NCBI RefSeq assembly: GCF_012273895.1
Contig: NW_024045132.1
Coordinates: 2,914,001 to 2,978,000, forward strand
Origin: Zerene cesonia
Lineage: Eukaryota > Arthropoda > Insecta > Lepidoptera > Pieridae
DNA: 64,000 bases
Direction of reading: 5' to 3'
The position numbers and the translations under genes were made by a program. Positions 12,116 to 25,044 of the stretch are shown here, piece after piece; within the stretch, counting starts at the first letter, position 1; each line of letters begins with the position of its first letter. Below the pieces are notes generated by a model. That model had not been told where the DNA came from, made no database searches, and saw only the letters and a program-made list of their open reading frames with translations.

Positions 12116-13335
12116 GTTGAGGGTAAATTTACATTACACTCGGCGTATATGTACCCCATACTACTTTCTTCTATTATTGGGATTCGTTTTAAGTGGTACA
12201 GGCATATCATATTCCAACCTTAACAGAAAATCAAGGCCTATTTTTGTGTCTAAAAACCTATTCAACAGACTTCGCACGCAAAACATTTTAAAGCTAATAC
12301 GAGTACCATTGTAGGTATGCGATACACTATGTATTTAAATAGTGACATTAGTAAAATTGTTTCCATATGAAAGGTTTTAATAAATTTATGACAAATATTG
12401 TATAATTGTTAATTTACTTATTTAATACTGGCAATTATTGAAAATTAAAATTTGCGGGTAGTGGAAAAGTATAAAAAAAAACATGGCTGGGTGGAAGGGA
12501 GGTCGGAAGAGGCACATTTTTAAAAGACAGTCTTCTTCTTCTTCTTTATTAAATGGCAACTCCCGATTCCACTGAGGACGGATTCTGCCAATGTCACGTT
12601 TTGTACAGATAATCAGAGGATTTTATTGTCGTGTTGTTATGAGCTTGTATTAATATAAGACAGTCGGGAGCAGGACACTGGTGCTAACGGACACAGTCAA
12701 GTTGTGACGCTCATAGTGTAGTGTAATTGTGAAGTGAGCTAATAAAGGGTACAAGTCGAACGAGACTATTATTTGACCCAGTTCCTGTGTTGGATAAAAC
12801 ATACGCTTCCCTAAAAAAAGGTGACATAAAAACCTAAGCCACATCAAAACTTCAATGGGCTTACCTACTATCCAGCGAAACGTTTAAATTCCACCGCTAC
12901 AGCCGATTATACTCAAAAGTTAAATAGCAACTAACGCAAAATGCACAATAAATCTTACTATTAACATACTATCACGGCACGCTGCACAGTTTCGACAACA
13001 AATTATTATAAAATTAACAACGTTGCACAAACATTTACGTAATAGAGAATGTATGGACAGACGTCGATTCTACCGACCGAATAGCATAACTTTATATATT
13101 TACTACACATTGTGGGTATAGCGCATGTATTGTTGCGACAATCTCCTTTAGAAATTTACTTTTGTGTGCGTGATTATTAATTTTCGGTAACCTATCGCTA
13201 ATCCATTGCATTCTCTCTCAACAATCGTTCAAAGTTAATTTAATACTACAGCATCGAGCAGTGGGATCTTGGGCTAAGCGTGTATTTACGCGTATTATAA
13301 ATTATATGAATTATAATATTTTTATATTAATAGTA
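12116..13335. other. Non-coding stretch
   Basis: It holds a short CTT microsatellite (about 12531-12546) and no supported gene. Short frames on both strands have no recognisable domain. Confidence 0.55.
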
Positions 13336-13339
13336 ATGA

Positions 13340-13617
13340 TTGTAGTGGTGTCTCTGTGGTGAGGACTTCGGACTTCAAAATCGATAGTCGGGGTTAGAGA
13401 CCAGGCGAGCGAGCAGGAAATAAATTGATTTTTCAATTTATATGCGCATGTGGGTAACATCATCACTGTTCAGAACGGTGAAGGAAAACATAGTGAGGAA
13501 ACCGGCGTGAATTTAAAGTTCGACAACATGTGACATTTGATTATGGCCTGAACCCTCATAGCCTGTGTACCAGCAGAACATAAATGGGCTTATGATGATG
13601 ATGGTGATGATGATATT
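13340..13617 (+). mobile_element. tRNA-headed SINE with GATGAT tail (family G), near full length
   Basis: The head (GTCTCTGTGGTGAGGACTTCGG) is tRNA-like with a degenerate B box. The body carries GTGAGGAAACCGG and CCTGAACCCTCATAG, and the 3' end is a GATGATG microsatellite tail. This layout is typical of a widespread lepidopteran SINE type. Four other copies occur in the window. Confidence 0.8.
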
Positions 13618-14029
13618 TGTATAATATGATTCAAAATAATCACCTTTCTTTTTAATACGACTAATAAACTGCCAGATGTTATTTAAATGTGTAATAGTTA
13701 AACATACACAATGTTACATTTTCGTACATTTTATCTGTTAGTGCTAAATTTCTACATGAAATTATTCAATTTCCGTTCTAACAAAACATTCAGCAGTGGG
13801 TGTTAAAGTTAACAGTTCGGTTAAATGGTCGCGATAAGATTAAGTAATATGCAATAACAGGTTCATTGACTTTGCATATATTATGTTGCTAAGTGGTTTT
13901 ATATGCTTACAAGATACTTTTTTTAAACCGTCTCGTAGTGAATTAAGGAAAAAACATCGTCTCTGAAATCATTGAGAAAATCTTGAATGATATATTAGAT
14001 ATTTTTAACAAAAATTAAAACCCCTTAAA

Positions 14030-14150
14030 ATTATCAAAACTAGAATTAATTTAAATGTTCAACACAGGAAAGCGCCAGCTTTAAAAAAACATCAAAATTT
14101 TCGCATTGTGACCTCCATCTTTTTTAAAATCGGTTGAAAATATGTCGAGC
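14030..14150 (-). repeat. Repeat family I fragment
   Basis: AAAGCGCCAGCTTTAAAAAA, GTGACCTCCATCTTTTT and AAAATCGGTTGAAAA match the family I end. Confidence 0.5.
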
Positions 14151-14369
14151 TTAGCGTACTAATGCCGTAGCCGGTTAAAATATTTTAAAATTATTAGTTT
14201 AGACATGTAAATTTTAATAAAATCCTTTCAAAAAGGGAATATTTACTGAATAAGATTGGTAAAGTAGCGGAGTAATTTTAATTTATATGTACATATGGTT
14301 GTTTGATACACTTTAGTGGTATAATTATATTGATATGAAAATCAACGCATAAATCTTTATTTACCTCTT

Positions 14370-14520
14370 TACTACTAACAAAATTAACCTAGAAATTTTG
14401 TTTGTTTGTACGCGCTTATCTCAGAAACTACTGCACCGTTTTCAAAAATTCGTTCGACGTTGGGTTTATATGTGACCCCTAAGTGTCACATAGCGGAAAA
14501 AACAAAGAATTTATATGGAC
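14370..14520 (+). repeat. Repeat family F-like fragment, 5' part
   Basis: TTATCTCAGAAACTACTGCA and CGTTTTCAAAAATTCGTTCG are shared with the 29580 subfamily. The 3' end is absent. Confidence 0.45.
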
Positions 14521-14944
14521 GCTCATGATACCTACTCATTATTTTTTAAGCATGTCTCAGCAAAAGTATGATTTAATTGTCTATTTGTGATTAAAGAACT
14601 AAAGATATATACACTATTCTGATTAAACGGATATAATTTTGGGACGTGTTCGTAGGCGGTAGTATTGGGCTCTAGTATACAATTAAACAGTCGTATTTAA
14701 GTATATACGTGTTGTTGATTTTCACTGAATGTACTGATAAAATTTAGATACTCTAATTTAAGCATAGCGTTGAAAATATGGGTAGTATTGGTTTCTATTA
14801 ACTTTTTCGATGATTAGTCCTTAAAACGATACATACATAATAGAAAAGACCAAGTACGGAGATGAGGAATACGTTAGTCGTTGAAACAATATCACGTTAT
14901 AACTGCTATATGAAATCAACTGACTCTCCAGCACAAAGCATCCC

Positions 14945-15082
14945 CTCTAACATCATAAATGTGAAATTGTGTTTGTTTGTCTTTCTTTCATGTTACACTG
15001 GGGCGATTTTATGATATGACTTTTTGTCTGGACATAGGTGGATAGAGCTACTTTTAACCGCAGTGCAACATCCCATTTCCGC
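14945..15082 (+). repeat. Repeat family A-like fragment
   Basis: ACATCATAAATGTGAAATTG, GACATAGGTGGATAGAGC and TTTCCGCGG resemble the 60822-type subfamily. It lacks the terminal CTAG box. Confidence 0.4.
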
Positions 15083-15408
15083 GGTTATTTCCTAAAAAAA
15101 GCTGGTAAAATATACATTGGTATTTATCAGACCGAATATCCAAACACCCGCATGCACCAGGTACATAACTTTCGCCAATAATAGTAGACACGTTCAAAAC
15201 ACACTAAGCCCTGGCTTGCCGTACCAATCTCTATAACGCAGTAGAAAGCTCTGTCTCCAGAGGAATCTCTTCATTAGGACCCAATTTGAGAGCGGGAATT
15301 CTATTTTGTAAACAATTATTCAAGCAGATTGCTAGTGGTAGTATTTCTATTTTCATACGATTGACATTGAAATCTGAAACTAAGTGTGCGATGACTTTAA
15401 TTCTCATA

Positions 15409-15604
15409 ATTCTACTAATATCATAAATGCGAAAGTTTGTGAGGATGTGTGGTATGTTTGTTACTCTTTCACGCGAAAACGACTACACTGTTTGCAATGA
15501 AACGTAGATAGCTGGACAATTGGAATAACACAGGTAACTTTTTATCCCGATATTCCTACGGGATACGGACTTACGCGGGTGAAACCGCGAGGTGCAGCTA
15601 GTTA
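15409..15604 (+). repeat. Repeat family A, full module
   Basis: It runs from ATCATAAATGCGAAAGTTTG to GGGTGAAACCGCGAGGTGC with the middle box TATTCCTACGGGATACGG. A short internal deletion lies in the GATTGCAATG part. Confidence 0.75.
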
Positions 15605-15859
15605 ATGTTCATAATTTCATTTGCTTTCTTTTATTTCATTTTGGAATATATTTATCTTTGTAGTATTGAACTTGGGTTAAATATAACGACGACCGACGGG
15701 TAATATTAAAGATCAGTAGTGTTTAGGAATAAATTGTTTTACGGACATATTTGGTTAGCGGTGTCCAGCAATTTAGATAAACACAGTAGCATGGAAAAGC
15801 TTTGCATTGATATATACAAAACTATAACTGCCATTCTCAGGGCCCTATGTTCCCACTGC

Positions 15860-16096
15860 ACTTCTATGAGGGCTCAGGGCATTATCCGCCATGCTGGCCT
15901 GCTGCAGTTTGGTAGGTGTCACACGTGGTCGAACGTTTGATATTAGACGTGCCCGTTTCTTCACAATGTTTTCCTACACCGATTCCAGCACTGGTAGATA
16001 ACATGTGGAGATATTGAAAAATCTATTTATTTCTTGCATACTCAAACTTTCGACTTAAGTCCGAGGTCCGAACTACTGAGCCACAACTGCTAAAGG
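15860..16096 (-). mobile_element. SINE family G, nearly full length
   Basis: On the minus strand the tRNA-like head GTTGTGGCTCAGTAGTTCGG is followed by GGAAAACATTGTGAAGAAAC, CGACCACGTGTGACACCTAC and AGGCCAGCATGGCGG. It is diverged from the other copies and lacks the GATGAT tail. Confidence 0.65.
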
Positions 16097-16099
16097 ATT

Positions 16100-18577
16100 A
16101 CTGTGTTCAATTAAAACCCTTTTTATTCCCATTAATAACGTTATCAGTTGACAATGCTAATTGAGATGGTATTTGAACAAAATAATTGTGCAATAATGAC
16201 CGTGTTATAATTGTTGTACTATAATTATTCAGATTTCCTAGTTTTAAATGGCTTTAATACAGTTTTAAGTGGAAAATAGCTCAGAGTGTAAGATTAATTG
16301 AGGATTTTACAACTAAGATTGATATCCCTACTGATTACAAGATTTTTTGAGTAATCTTACTTCCTACTAAGTCTAGCTATGCATAATATTTGTGAAGAAT
16401 ATTTGAATTACCGTTAAACATTTCCAGATACTCTTTGTTTGAAGTATCAGGTTAGAACATTATTTAACTGTAGTCATTAATAAAGCTTTAAATTAATTGT
16501 AGATTTTACTTTAGTTTACTTATGTATTTTTTGTAGCTTTTTATACATTGTACTCGGATTAACTGAGCTATTTCATTTTATTATATAAAGATCTGCTTAA
16601 TTGAATTTAATTCACAATTTTATAATGTCACATATTCATATGTTTATTCATACGAATCTCGCAAATAATAATAAAACACTCAAATAATAATACAATTCCA
16701 AAGGAATGGAATCTAATTTAGCGTAATCAGAAAACCGACTTGAATAATGTGTGTTGTCATATCTTCGAAAAGTTTAAAGGGACCTCCTGACAGATCATAA
16801 GTCAGTTAGCTCTCGGGACCGATGAGTTTTGCTTTGACTCCGTGGAAGATAATACAAAATAATTCTGATGCTTTTTGGTGGAGTATTAATGTCCATGTTC
16901 TTATTATTTATAACTCGTATAATAACTGTATAGGGGCTGTAAAACATTATTTAAAGATTACATTTTATTAGGCAGCCATATCACTTTGTAGTGATCATTA
17001 TTTGTTCAATGTTTTTTATCTGAAAGCTCTTTCTAATAAAATTCAACATATAAATAATAATATACTCCGAAAAAACAATATTTTAGTCACTCTTCAAATG
17101 TTGTATTATAAAGAGTGGTCTAGCTGTCCTACATTTAATTCGATTACACTTATTACTACATATGAATTAAAATCCGTGAAAATTACCATATTGCGCCGTG
17201 TAAACCTAACACATTCAGTTATTGGTCCAATATTCGCCTTCAAAGAATGAGCTCACACATTAGTCAGTGGACATTTCCCCGACACTATAGCTAGCTGATC
17301 ATTTAGCAACCTATTTAGTTTTTCAATCGAATCGCATCTTTATAGTGATGTGTAATAAGGAGTTTTCTAGTTCGATATTTTTCCAAATTAAAGTATTACA
17401 TTATTTTCATCATACTGTTAGTAATTAGCTGATAACATTACGATTATTTTATGCGTCTAACTCATTACTCACAATTGAAGTAGGTATTAGTAATATATTG
17501 TTGCATGTAAATTCAAAATTTTTCTTAATTTACCTTCAACATAGTATCCCGAACAAATGTTTTTAAATATTTATTGATTTGAATTATTTTGCGATAACCT
17601 ACTGAAATTAAAAACAGTGAATGCAGTTTAAGACATATATGCAATAAAAGAGTAATAGTTAAATTATATTAATAATCAGCATATCAGGGGCTGTGGTGCT
17701 ACATTTATAAATCGATCACTTGGCTATTGGCAATTAGTATAATTATAACGGTGTAGTTATAAAAAAACGATTGGCAGAATCCGATCGATCTGAAACGATA
17801 AAGAATAACATCCCCATTCACTCCAGGAGGCTAAATAACTGCCCGCATCCGGTCATCGACCCCCACCCACACAGCGCCATAAATGAGCAATCTCGTCGAA
17901 GCTCGCAACACGGGAAAATTCCTCAATTATAGGGAAAACGATCGCTATAACAAACTTCCGAGCGTTTAGAAATGCCACTGAAATATTGATACGATAACCA
18001 ATAGCGTACCTGCGATAGAGGCTTTGCTTAAAGGCTTGTGCTAGCAATTCAATTATTTTATTCATTTTTCGACATTTCATAGCCCAATTTTCCATTGAAG
18101 TATGAGAAATTTTTTTGGAAGTAAGAAATTTTAAAACAAGATCGTATAGTAATTGGAAACTGTTTCGAAAATTAGCGCTACCTGAATAATCTATTTTATA
18201 TATATAAAATATATTTATTTCGTCCACCGAAACAAAACTGCGTAACTATGTACGAGTATACTAAAAGATTTAAAAGCGTAAAAAAGATTGTACTATTCGC
18301 AGGAATTTAACAATTTTTTTTGTCTAAAAACTTTCGTAAACACGATAGCCGTAGCCTCACAAAAACATACAATACAAGTCCTTAATTTATACCGTTTTTT
18401 AGGAGTTATAATCGACCATTCTGTATTCAGTGCACGTGTATCCCGATTGTATGAGATGCGGGTAATTATATGCAGATACGTCAATTCATTATTTATTGTA
18501 TGCAGTGTGGTCTTTGGCAGACATCCCACTATTGAGAGTAAATTCCATATAAATGTTACTTTATTTCTTTTATCTAT
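16100..18577. other. AT-rich non-coding stretch
   Basis: No repeat was recognised. A minus-strand frame of 124 codons (17853-18227) has Met start but no known domain, coding-like composition or splice context, and is not called. Confidence 0.5.
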
Positions 18578-18742
18578 GCTCATATTATAAATAGGAAAGA
18601 TTTGATTGTAATGTTTTCACATAAACACTACTGGACTGGATTCAAAAATTCTTTTACCATAAGAAAATTGCAACTTCGCTGTGTGTACAAATATGTGGGA
18701 TACATTATATACCGCGGGCGGAGTCGGAGCGAATTGCTAGTA
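18578..18742 (+). repeat. Repeat family F
   Basis: TTCAAAAATTCTTTTACCAT, AAAATTGCAACTTCGCTG and the end GGAGTCGGAGCGAATTGCTAG match the 34440 copy. Confidence 0.65.
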
Positions 18743-19093
18743 TTGTAATTATACAATATGTACATGGTTTAATTTTCATAACAACAGCAGACTATCCTAA
18801 AATAAATCGATTCAGAGTAAGACTATGGCACTTTTTTCCACCAAACCTTTATAACACACATACATTATACCAACATGTACATATTAAATCGAGATGCTTG
18901 GTGAAAATTTTGGCTTAATTATTAATTATACAATAAATCTGATTTCACTGGCGTTATTTTATTACCTGAATCTAACACCTCAATATATCTTATTTGTAGA
19001 AATAATAACATAAGGCACTAGGGTAAGTTAAAAAACATACATACATGAGCTAACGTCAGAAATCTTTATAAAAAAAATTCAGTCATAAGAACA

Positions 19094-19263
19094 TACTACT
19101 CATATTATAAATGTGAAAGTTTGTAAGGATGTGTGTGCACACACATTGTTACTCTTTCACGTAAAAACTACTAAACCGATTGCAATGAAATTTGGTACGT
19201 TTATCTCGATATGCCTACGGGATACGTACTTACGCGGGTGAAACCGCGGGGCGCAGCTAGTGA
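19094..19263 (+). repeat. Repeat family A with internal deletion
   Basis: It has ATTATAAATGTGAAAGTTTG, CCGATTGCAATGAAATTTGG, then jumps to CCTACGGGATACG and GGTGAAACCGCGGGGCGCAG. About 30 bp of the usual centre are missing. Confidence 0.75.
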
Positions 19264-19997
19264 ATTTAATAAAACAAAAGTATCTACTATGTAGGTTCTA
19301 CTATTACTACCTACATTCTTATACCTGTACCTATTTCAAAACCAACAACTTAAGACGTTGATCGTAGAGGCCGAGTAGTAATTAAATTTACTTACAATTT
19401 CATTCGCTCTGACCCTCTGTGGAGACAAATTGTTTACCTGAAATAGAAAAAGAAGTTTATTATTTAGTGAGATTTCTAGGTTTAAATGACAAGATTAAGC
19501 TTGCTTTAAAATCAATAAATATTTTAATAAAATGTGGATATTTTTTCGATTAGGCTCATAAATTATTTTTCCTTTAATACTAAGTTATTTTCGTATTTAT
19601 ATATTACAACACAGTACCCTGAAACAGAGTATAAAAGACAAAACTCGGCAGAAATTTTATGATTTATAGTCCTCGGGAGATCGTCTTTGAAGGCTTTTTA
19701 CATCGTATACCGCATAATAAAATTAAAGCACACAAAGGTGGGCAACATTATTAAAATTATAGATGACATATAATAAATTTAATATGTACCTACTAATACG
19801 TTTTGAAATTTTATATTATGAAGTTTCTATGTTTACTTAGACACGTTTATTTGTTTTTGATGTAATTTAAAACTACAAACTGATAAAAATACGTTACTTT
19901 ATAAATGGTTTTATTAATCAATACAGAGTTTTTTTTATAAAGGTTAACTTACTTAGAGCTGCACAAATACAGTCGATTACTGAAAAAATATTTATAC

Positions 19998-20222
19998 CTT
20001 ACTAGCAAACTCGGCGAACTCCGTTTCGCCACCAGATGGCTGTATGTGAAAAATTTTCCCGTTTTTCCGTTGAATTTTTTCCTGAATTTTCTATGCTATA
20101 AACCTTACGGAGCCCGAGACCTTTCCAACGAATGCAAAACCGTGGAAATCGGCTCGTGCGTTCTGGAGTTATAGCGTCAGGAAGGAAAAGCCGACTTATT
20201 TTTATATAGTAGATAGCATATA
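19998..20222 (+). repeat. RTE-type retrotransposon 3' tail (family K)
   Basis: TTACTAGCAAACTCGGCGAAC, TTTCGCCACCAGATGGC and CGGAGCCCGAGACCTTTCC with CGTTCTGGAGTTATAGCGTC form a tail widespread in arthropod genomes and usually linked to RTE-like non-LTR elements. No reverse transcriptase remains here. Confidence 0.6.
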
Positions 20223-20427
20223 AAAGAGCTATTATATAAGCTTGAATAACCCTACTAACGTAATATTATTGTGCTATAAACATACAGGAATTCGAATATG
20301 ATAATAAAAAAACTGACTCATTTGCTTACTACTATATCATAGTCAGCAATTGAGCTGGTGGGTAAAAAAAGGGTTCTTTACCCAGGCAGTGAAGTCGAGC
20401 ACTTGAATTTGTACAATAAACAATATC

Positions 20428-20617
20428 ACTACATAGTATAAAACAAAGTTGCTTTCTCTGTCCCTATGTATGCTTAAATCTTTAAAATTACGCAAACGGA
20501 TTTTGATGGGGTTTTATTGAATTGATAGAGTGATCCAAGAGGAAGGTTTATGTGTACAATAACATCTACTAAACTACTCCGAATTAACGCGTACGAAGCC
20601 GCGGGCAAAAGCTAGTA
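20428..20617 (+). repeat. Lepidopteran interspersed repeat, family C
   Basis: It starts ACATAGTATAAAACAAAGTTG, has CTGTCCCTATGTATGCTTA, CAAGAGGAAGGTTTATGTG and ends CGAAGCCGCGGGCAAAAGC. A second same-strand copy follows about 190 bp later. Confidence 0.7.
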
Positions 20618-20807
20618 GCATATATAGTCATATTTACATTATTCACTCTCAGTTTCATAGCATAATTTAAATTGGTGGTTAACCAAGCGTTTGTCACTTC
20701 CAACGTAAATACTTCATTAGTTCTCAGGTAGGTATAACAGCCCCCGTTATTCCATAGTATTTCTTGGAATTGTTCTTAACTCCTCCGCTTTTATGTTCCT
20801 AATCACT

Positions 20808-20995
20808 ACATAGTATAAAACTAGGTCGCTTTTTCTATATCTATGTCCCTATGTCCATATATAGGCTTAAATCTTTAAAACTACTCAACGGATTGTGATG
20901 GGATTTTTTTTAATAGATACAAGAGGAAGGTTTATAGGTATGTACAACATCTAATGCTTCAAATTTAACGCGTACGGAACCGCGGGTAAAATATA
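20808..20995 (+). repeat. Repeat family C, second copy in tandem orientation
   Basis: It starts ACATAGTATAAAACTAGGTCG, shares ACAAGAGGAAGGTTTATAGG and ends GTACGGAACCGCGGGTAAAA. It is clearly diverged from the 20428 copy, so the pair is not a recent tandem duplication. Confidence 0.7.
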
Positions 20996-21218
20996 TTTTT
21001 ACATATTATTTATATAAAGAACACTAAACATTTCATATAAGATTAGAGCCATTACACGACATACACGAATTTTTTACACACTGTCTATTAAAGTTACATT
21101 CTTCACACTGTTACATGCGTTACCGTCTAGCCAATATAATTTGCATATACCACTTAACCCAGTGAAAAGACAGTACCAAGATATAACTCTAAGAAGCTCG
21201 AAGCTTACATGCGTGTCG

Positions 21219-21256
21219 TGACGTCATGACTCATGACCCTCGACATTACGTGACGT
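21219..21256. promoter_or_regulatory. Composite bZIP site: CRE abutting AP-1, with a further ACGTGACGT
   Basis: TGACGTCA (21219-21226) is directly followed by TGACTCA (21227-21233), and ACGTGACGT lies at 21248-21256. These are textbook CREB/ATF and AP-1 core sites. No gene is visible beside them; an intronic enhancer is possible. Confidence 0.35.
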
Positions 21257-21259
21257 TTT

Positions 21260-22730
21260 TTATAACGAACCTACAAGTAAACACTTTTTTATTCTTACTG
21301 GCTGTTTTAAAACCATGTCGGTAAAAACCTATTTCTTATTTGTGTATGGATTACAAAGAGTTAGTATTACCTATATATCTATTTAATTAATTTGACATAT
21401 TTTCTTTTAGATACAATACCAAGCAGCATGTTGAAGCAATTTCAATAACATTCACCACATTCGTAGAAATAAATGGAAATAAACAATATAGAATAATGTA
21501 GATCAAGTTCTAAGCCGAGCACTGAGAAATTCCAAGGAGAAGAAAACTTAGGAACGAGTACTTTAGAAATATCAAATATAAAATAAAATTTTGATTATAA
21601 ATACCTATCTTATTATAAATGTTTATACTGAGTATCTTAAGAATTAACTTAATGTACATGTTCGGTTAATAACTTTCTTGGTTGCCCACTATTACGACAA
21701 CTTTGTTTGCTTATTGTTAAAAAGTTAAAAGTAAAAACGCTTAATAAAGTTTGAAGTCATGTTACTATCATGGTCACCATCAAGCGATGGTTTCTGTTAC
21801 TATTATGGCAGCGATGTACCTAAACAACAGACCACCTTTATTTTCAAATGCACTGCATAGAATTAAATTGTAATCTATATTCGCAATGCTCACATTTAGC
21901 ATCCAAAAGTTTCTAAATGTCACGGATTCGTTCTAGTATTTTGACACAAGTCTATTCACGGTGACCGCTGGGAACAATGAATTGCTAAAATTGCTTTATT
22001 ATGCATTCGTTTCGTCGCTTTTCACTTTTAAAAAGATTTCACAAACCTCACTGTATTGATGAATTCGAATTCAAGAATGTCCTATACGTATTTTCTAATA
22101 TCGTTATATTATTTCAAGTATATCAATGTATAATTAATAGCAATAAAGATAAACTCAGTAGTGGCTATTTGGTAAACTGTTATTATCAATTGAAATTATA
22201 TTTAAATACGTTAATTGCGCTCGTTTTACTTATATTTAAATGAATTTAACCTACAATTCTCTAGCCTTTCGTCAAAATATCTATTAGTGTAAATATAAGT
22301 ACCATATTGGCATTTAATAGAAATGAACGTTTCATGCGCATAAAGGAGTATTACGCAGTATTCTTGGTAATTAAGTTAATATACGATATTTATCGAATGT
22401 TCTATGTTCTCGATAGCTTTATACATTTCGCTTACAAATTATAACACGTTGACTGACTAATTGCGACTTGTCATTTGTGAGATATTTTATCGTATAATTA
22501 ATGTGGTATAAAACACTTTAATAGGCGAAGGTTTGTTAAACAAATCTTAAGTTATTAATGTAAGTTGATAGATACTTGTGTTTGTAATATTGGTTATTGA
22601 AGTTATTAATGCCAACTGTAGGTTTGTGTATTCGTATGATCGAGGCTAGTTATTAATATGGAAAATATATGATACAATACAACAATTTGTATATGTGATT
22701 GTGTAAGTGACGGAGTGAAAGAATACTTTT
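21260..22730. other. AT-rich non-coding stretch
   Basis: Nothing recognisable apart from short frames of low complexity. Confidence 0.55.
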
Positions 22731-22734
22731 TTTT

Positions 22735-22890
22735 GGTCCATTGGAGACCTTACGCCTGTGCAAATGGATTGCCGACTTTTTTTGGAGAAGGATGTAGAAA
22801 AGGAATAAAGGAAAGGACTAGGAAGGGTAAGGAAGAGGGTAAGGGCCTCCGGCTCCCCCACTCACCAAACGAAACACAGCAGTATGTATT
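22735..22890 (+). repeat. Repeat family H, partial
   Basis: AAGGAAAGGACTAGGAAGGG, GGGCCTCCGGCTCCCCCAC and CGAAACACAGCAGTATG match. Overlapping short reading frames on both strands are by-products. Confidence 0.7.
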
Positions 22891-23464
22891 GTTTATAAGA
22901 TTCAGCTTCTGTCCAGTATGGCTTTTTATATACCTAATCGGAATACGCATTCTTATAAACCACGAACGTCTCTTACTAAAAGAAAAACTTCATACAAAAC
23001 TACAGTTTAAAGTGGTCCCTAAAACTATTTAACCCCCTAACATGCAAACATCTGTTCGCTCCCAGGCTTACGGGGACTAATTCGTGCCTGGAATACTCAA
23101 AACAGTCATGATCTTCTCCAAAACTTTCAGAACTTGGCAATCCTAAGACGGCGGAGATTAGACACTTCCTTGGAACTATAATTGTAACTGCGCTTGCAAG
23201 TTCTCGACCTAATTGCGAATGAATTAAAAATAGTTCGAGCTTCTCTTGAATGTCGTTTGGTTAGTTATGGGTGTAGGACGTGCTCTAGCCTTCCTAATGT
23301 CTTCATTTAAATATCTGCACTTTTAAAAGGGTTTTTTAAGCGCAAAATATCGCATCTTACCAACTAATTTGGCAATTGACTAGACGGCCATATCACCTAG
23401 TAGTTATCTCTTCCAGACAACCAATAATAAAGAACTATTGGAGAGACAAGAAACAAATTGAAAA

Positions 23465-23545
23465 CAAGAGGAAGGTTTACATGTATAATAAGATATTTTA
23501 AACTACTCCGAATTTAACGTGTGCGAAGCCGCAAAACTAGTTTTT
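23465..23545 (+). repeat. Repeat family C, 3' fragment
   Basis: CAAGAGGAAGGTTTACATG and CGAATTTAACGTGTGCGAAG match the 3' half of family C. It ends directly beside the family H element at 23560. Confidence 0.6.
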
Positions 23546-23559
23546 TATATTATTTTGTC

Positions 23560-23765
23560 AGCAAAGGAGCTGGTGGGTGGCATGATGGTAAGCGCACCGC
23601 CCAAGATCATTTGCAGAAACGTAATGCCTCCGCAAATAGCCTTACGTCTCCGCCGACCTCAAATGGTGTGGAACAAAGAAAGCATTGATGAGGGGATAAA
23701 ATGATAAGGAAAAGGGATACGGGCCTCCAGCTCTCCTACTCTGAGTGAAACATGCTCTCCTTCCG
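23560..23765 (+). repeat. Repeat family H, partial
   Basis: GGAGCTGGTGGGTGGCATGA, GGTAAGCGCACCGCCC, CATTTGCAGAAACG and CGGGCCTCCAGCTCTCC match family H, here with a 5' part not kept in other copies. Confidence 0.7.
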
Positions 23766-24564
23766 CACTCAAAACTCTGTATATTTCTTACGATTGTTTA
23801 GGATAAAATATAACATTTATTAAGTTACTTCATGTAATTAAATATTTTATGAATATAAACGATCTTTCATATTTTACACAGTTTGCTTAGCATTAGAAAC
23901 AATGTCACAATATTAATATCCGTAACTTAATAGCTTCTAGGCTTTACCGGTAAATTCTTGTATACCTAAATCCGATTTTACGTCCTGTCTTTGTGTTAAA
24001 TTTAAGCTTTCGACAAAGATAATATCTTTAGTATAAAATACATCGTAATCATCGGACAAAAGTTTATTCATCTACTTATTCATGTCTTTAGGAAAAGACG
24101 CCTTAAGACTGGACGCAAAGTTTTTGTACTGTTACTAATATTTAGATAAATTTTAATGAGAAATCTTAAAATCCACGTATCGTGGTGACATATTGTACCA
24201 TATCTATAAATGTTTCTAAAAGATAACAGAGACAATAAGAAGAAAAAGGAGTACATTTCATCGTGAAAATTATGTAAATATTTTAATGAATAATATTAAT
24301 ATAAGTCTTTTAACTTAAATTTGACATTATTGAATTATTTGATTCAATACGTTTCTCATACCAATGTCACGAAGCACATATTAACTAATAATTGTGTTAC
24401 CAAGAAGTGCAACTGTTGACGTAATTTCTTTGAATTTTTCCTTTATATATGTTGTTTTTACAAAATAACCGCGTGATTGTTGCTCAAATAATGACATGAT
24501 TTGCGCGATGTATTTTCTAAGTATTATATTAAATACCTATTTTATATCTCGCAAAATATATGCA

Positions 24565-24705
24565 TACAAAAGGCCGGCAAAGCATCTGTTACACCATCAG
24601 TATTACAAGAGTGTATGGACATTGGTGACCACATAACATTCGATGGCCCACCTGCTCCTTTATTTTGCCCTTCCTTAAAAAAAAAACAACCAAGAAGTCC
24701 GGGGG
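24565..24705 (+). repeat. Lepidopteran interspersed repeat ending in an A run (family P)
   Basis: GCCGGCAAAGCATCTGTTAC, TATTACAAGAGTGTATGG, ACATTGGTGACCACATAAC and CCCACCTGCTCC then an A10 run match a common lepidopteran module of the form GCAAAGCATCTGTGAC...CCATCAGGTGACCC. Probably a retroposed fragment. Confidence 0.6.
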
Positions 24706-25044
24706 TTGTATACTTTTAAGCAGGAGAGAAGTTTACTTCAATGATATCATCAGAAATCGAAATGACTTCCGCCTATTACTGAAAAATATTAGGTACTATT
24801 ACAATAACTGACAACGAGTTACGTACAGCACTATAAAACTTTTACTTGACAAGTTGGCACCAACGATTCGATGATTAATTTATTTGTTTTATTGTAAAAA
24901 TATCATTGTCCATGTGTTTTCTTTAATAACGCTCACACGTACAAATCTTCGATTTCCAATAAATCTAAACCCAAATCTATACTAAAATTGTAAACAGTTA
25001 CAGTTGTGAATATATATCATATATAGTTTTGTTTTTAATACGGG

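Noticed and set aside
13590..13617. Tandem GATGATG units considered as a start of a repeat array
   Set aside because: They are the microsatellite tail of the SINE; there are no spaced direct repeats of CRISPR type anywhere in the window.
17853..18227. 124-codon minus frame
   Set aside because: No recognisable motif, no splice context, and composition is not clearly coding.
18288..18590. Overlapping frames of about 100 codons on both strands
   Set aside because: Being open on both strands over the same stretch is typical of chance, and neither has a recognisable domain.
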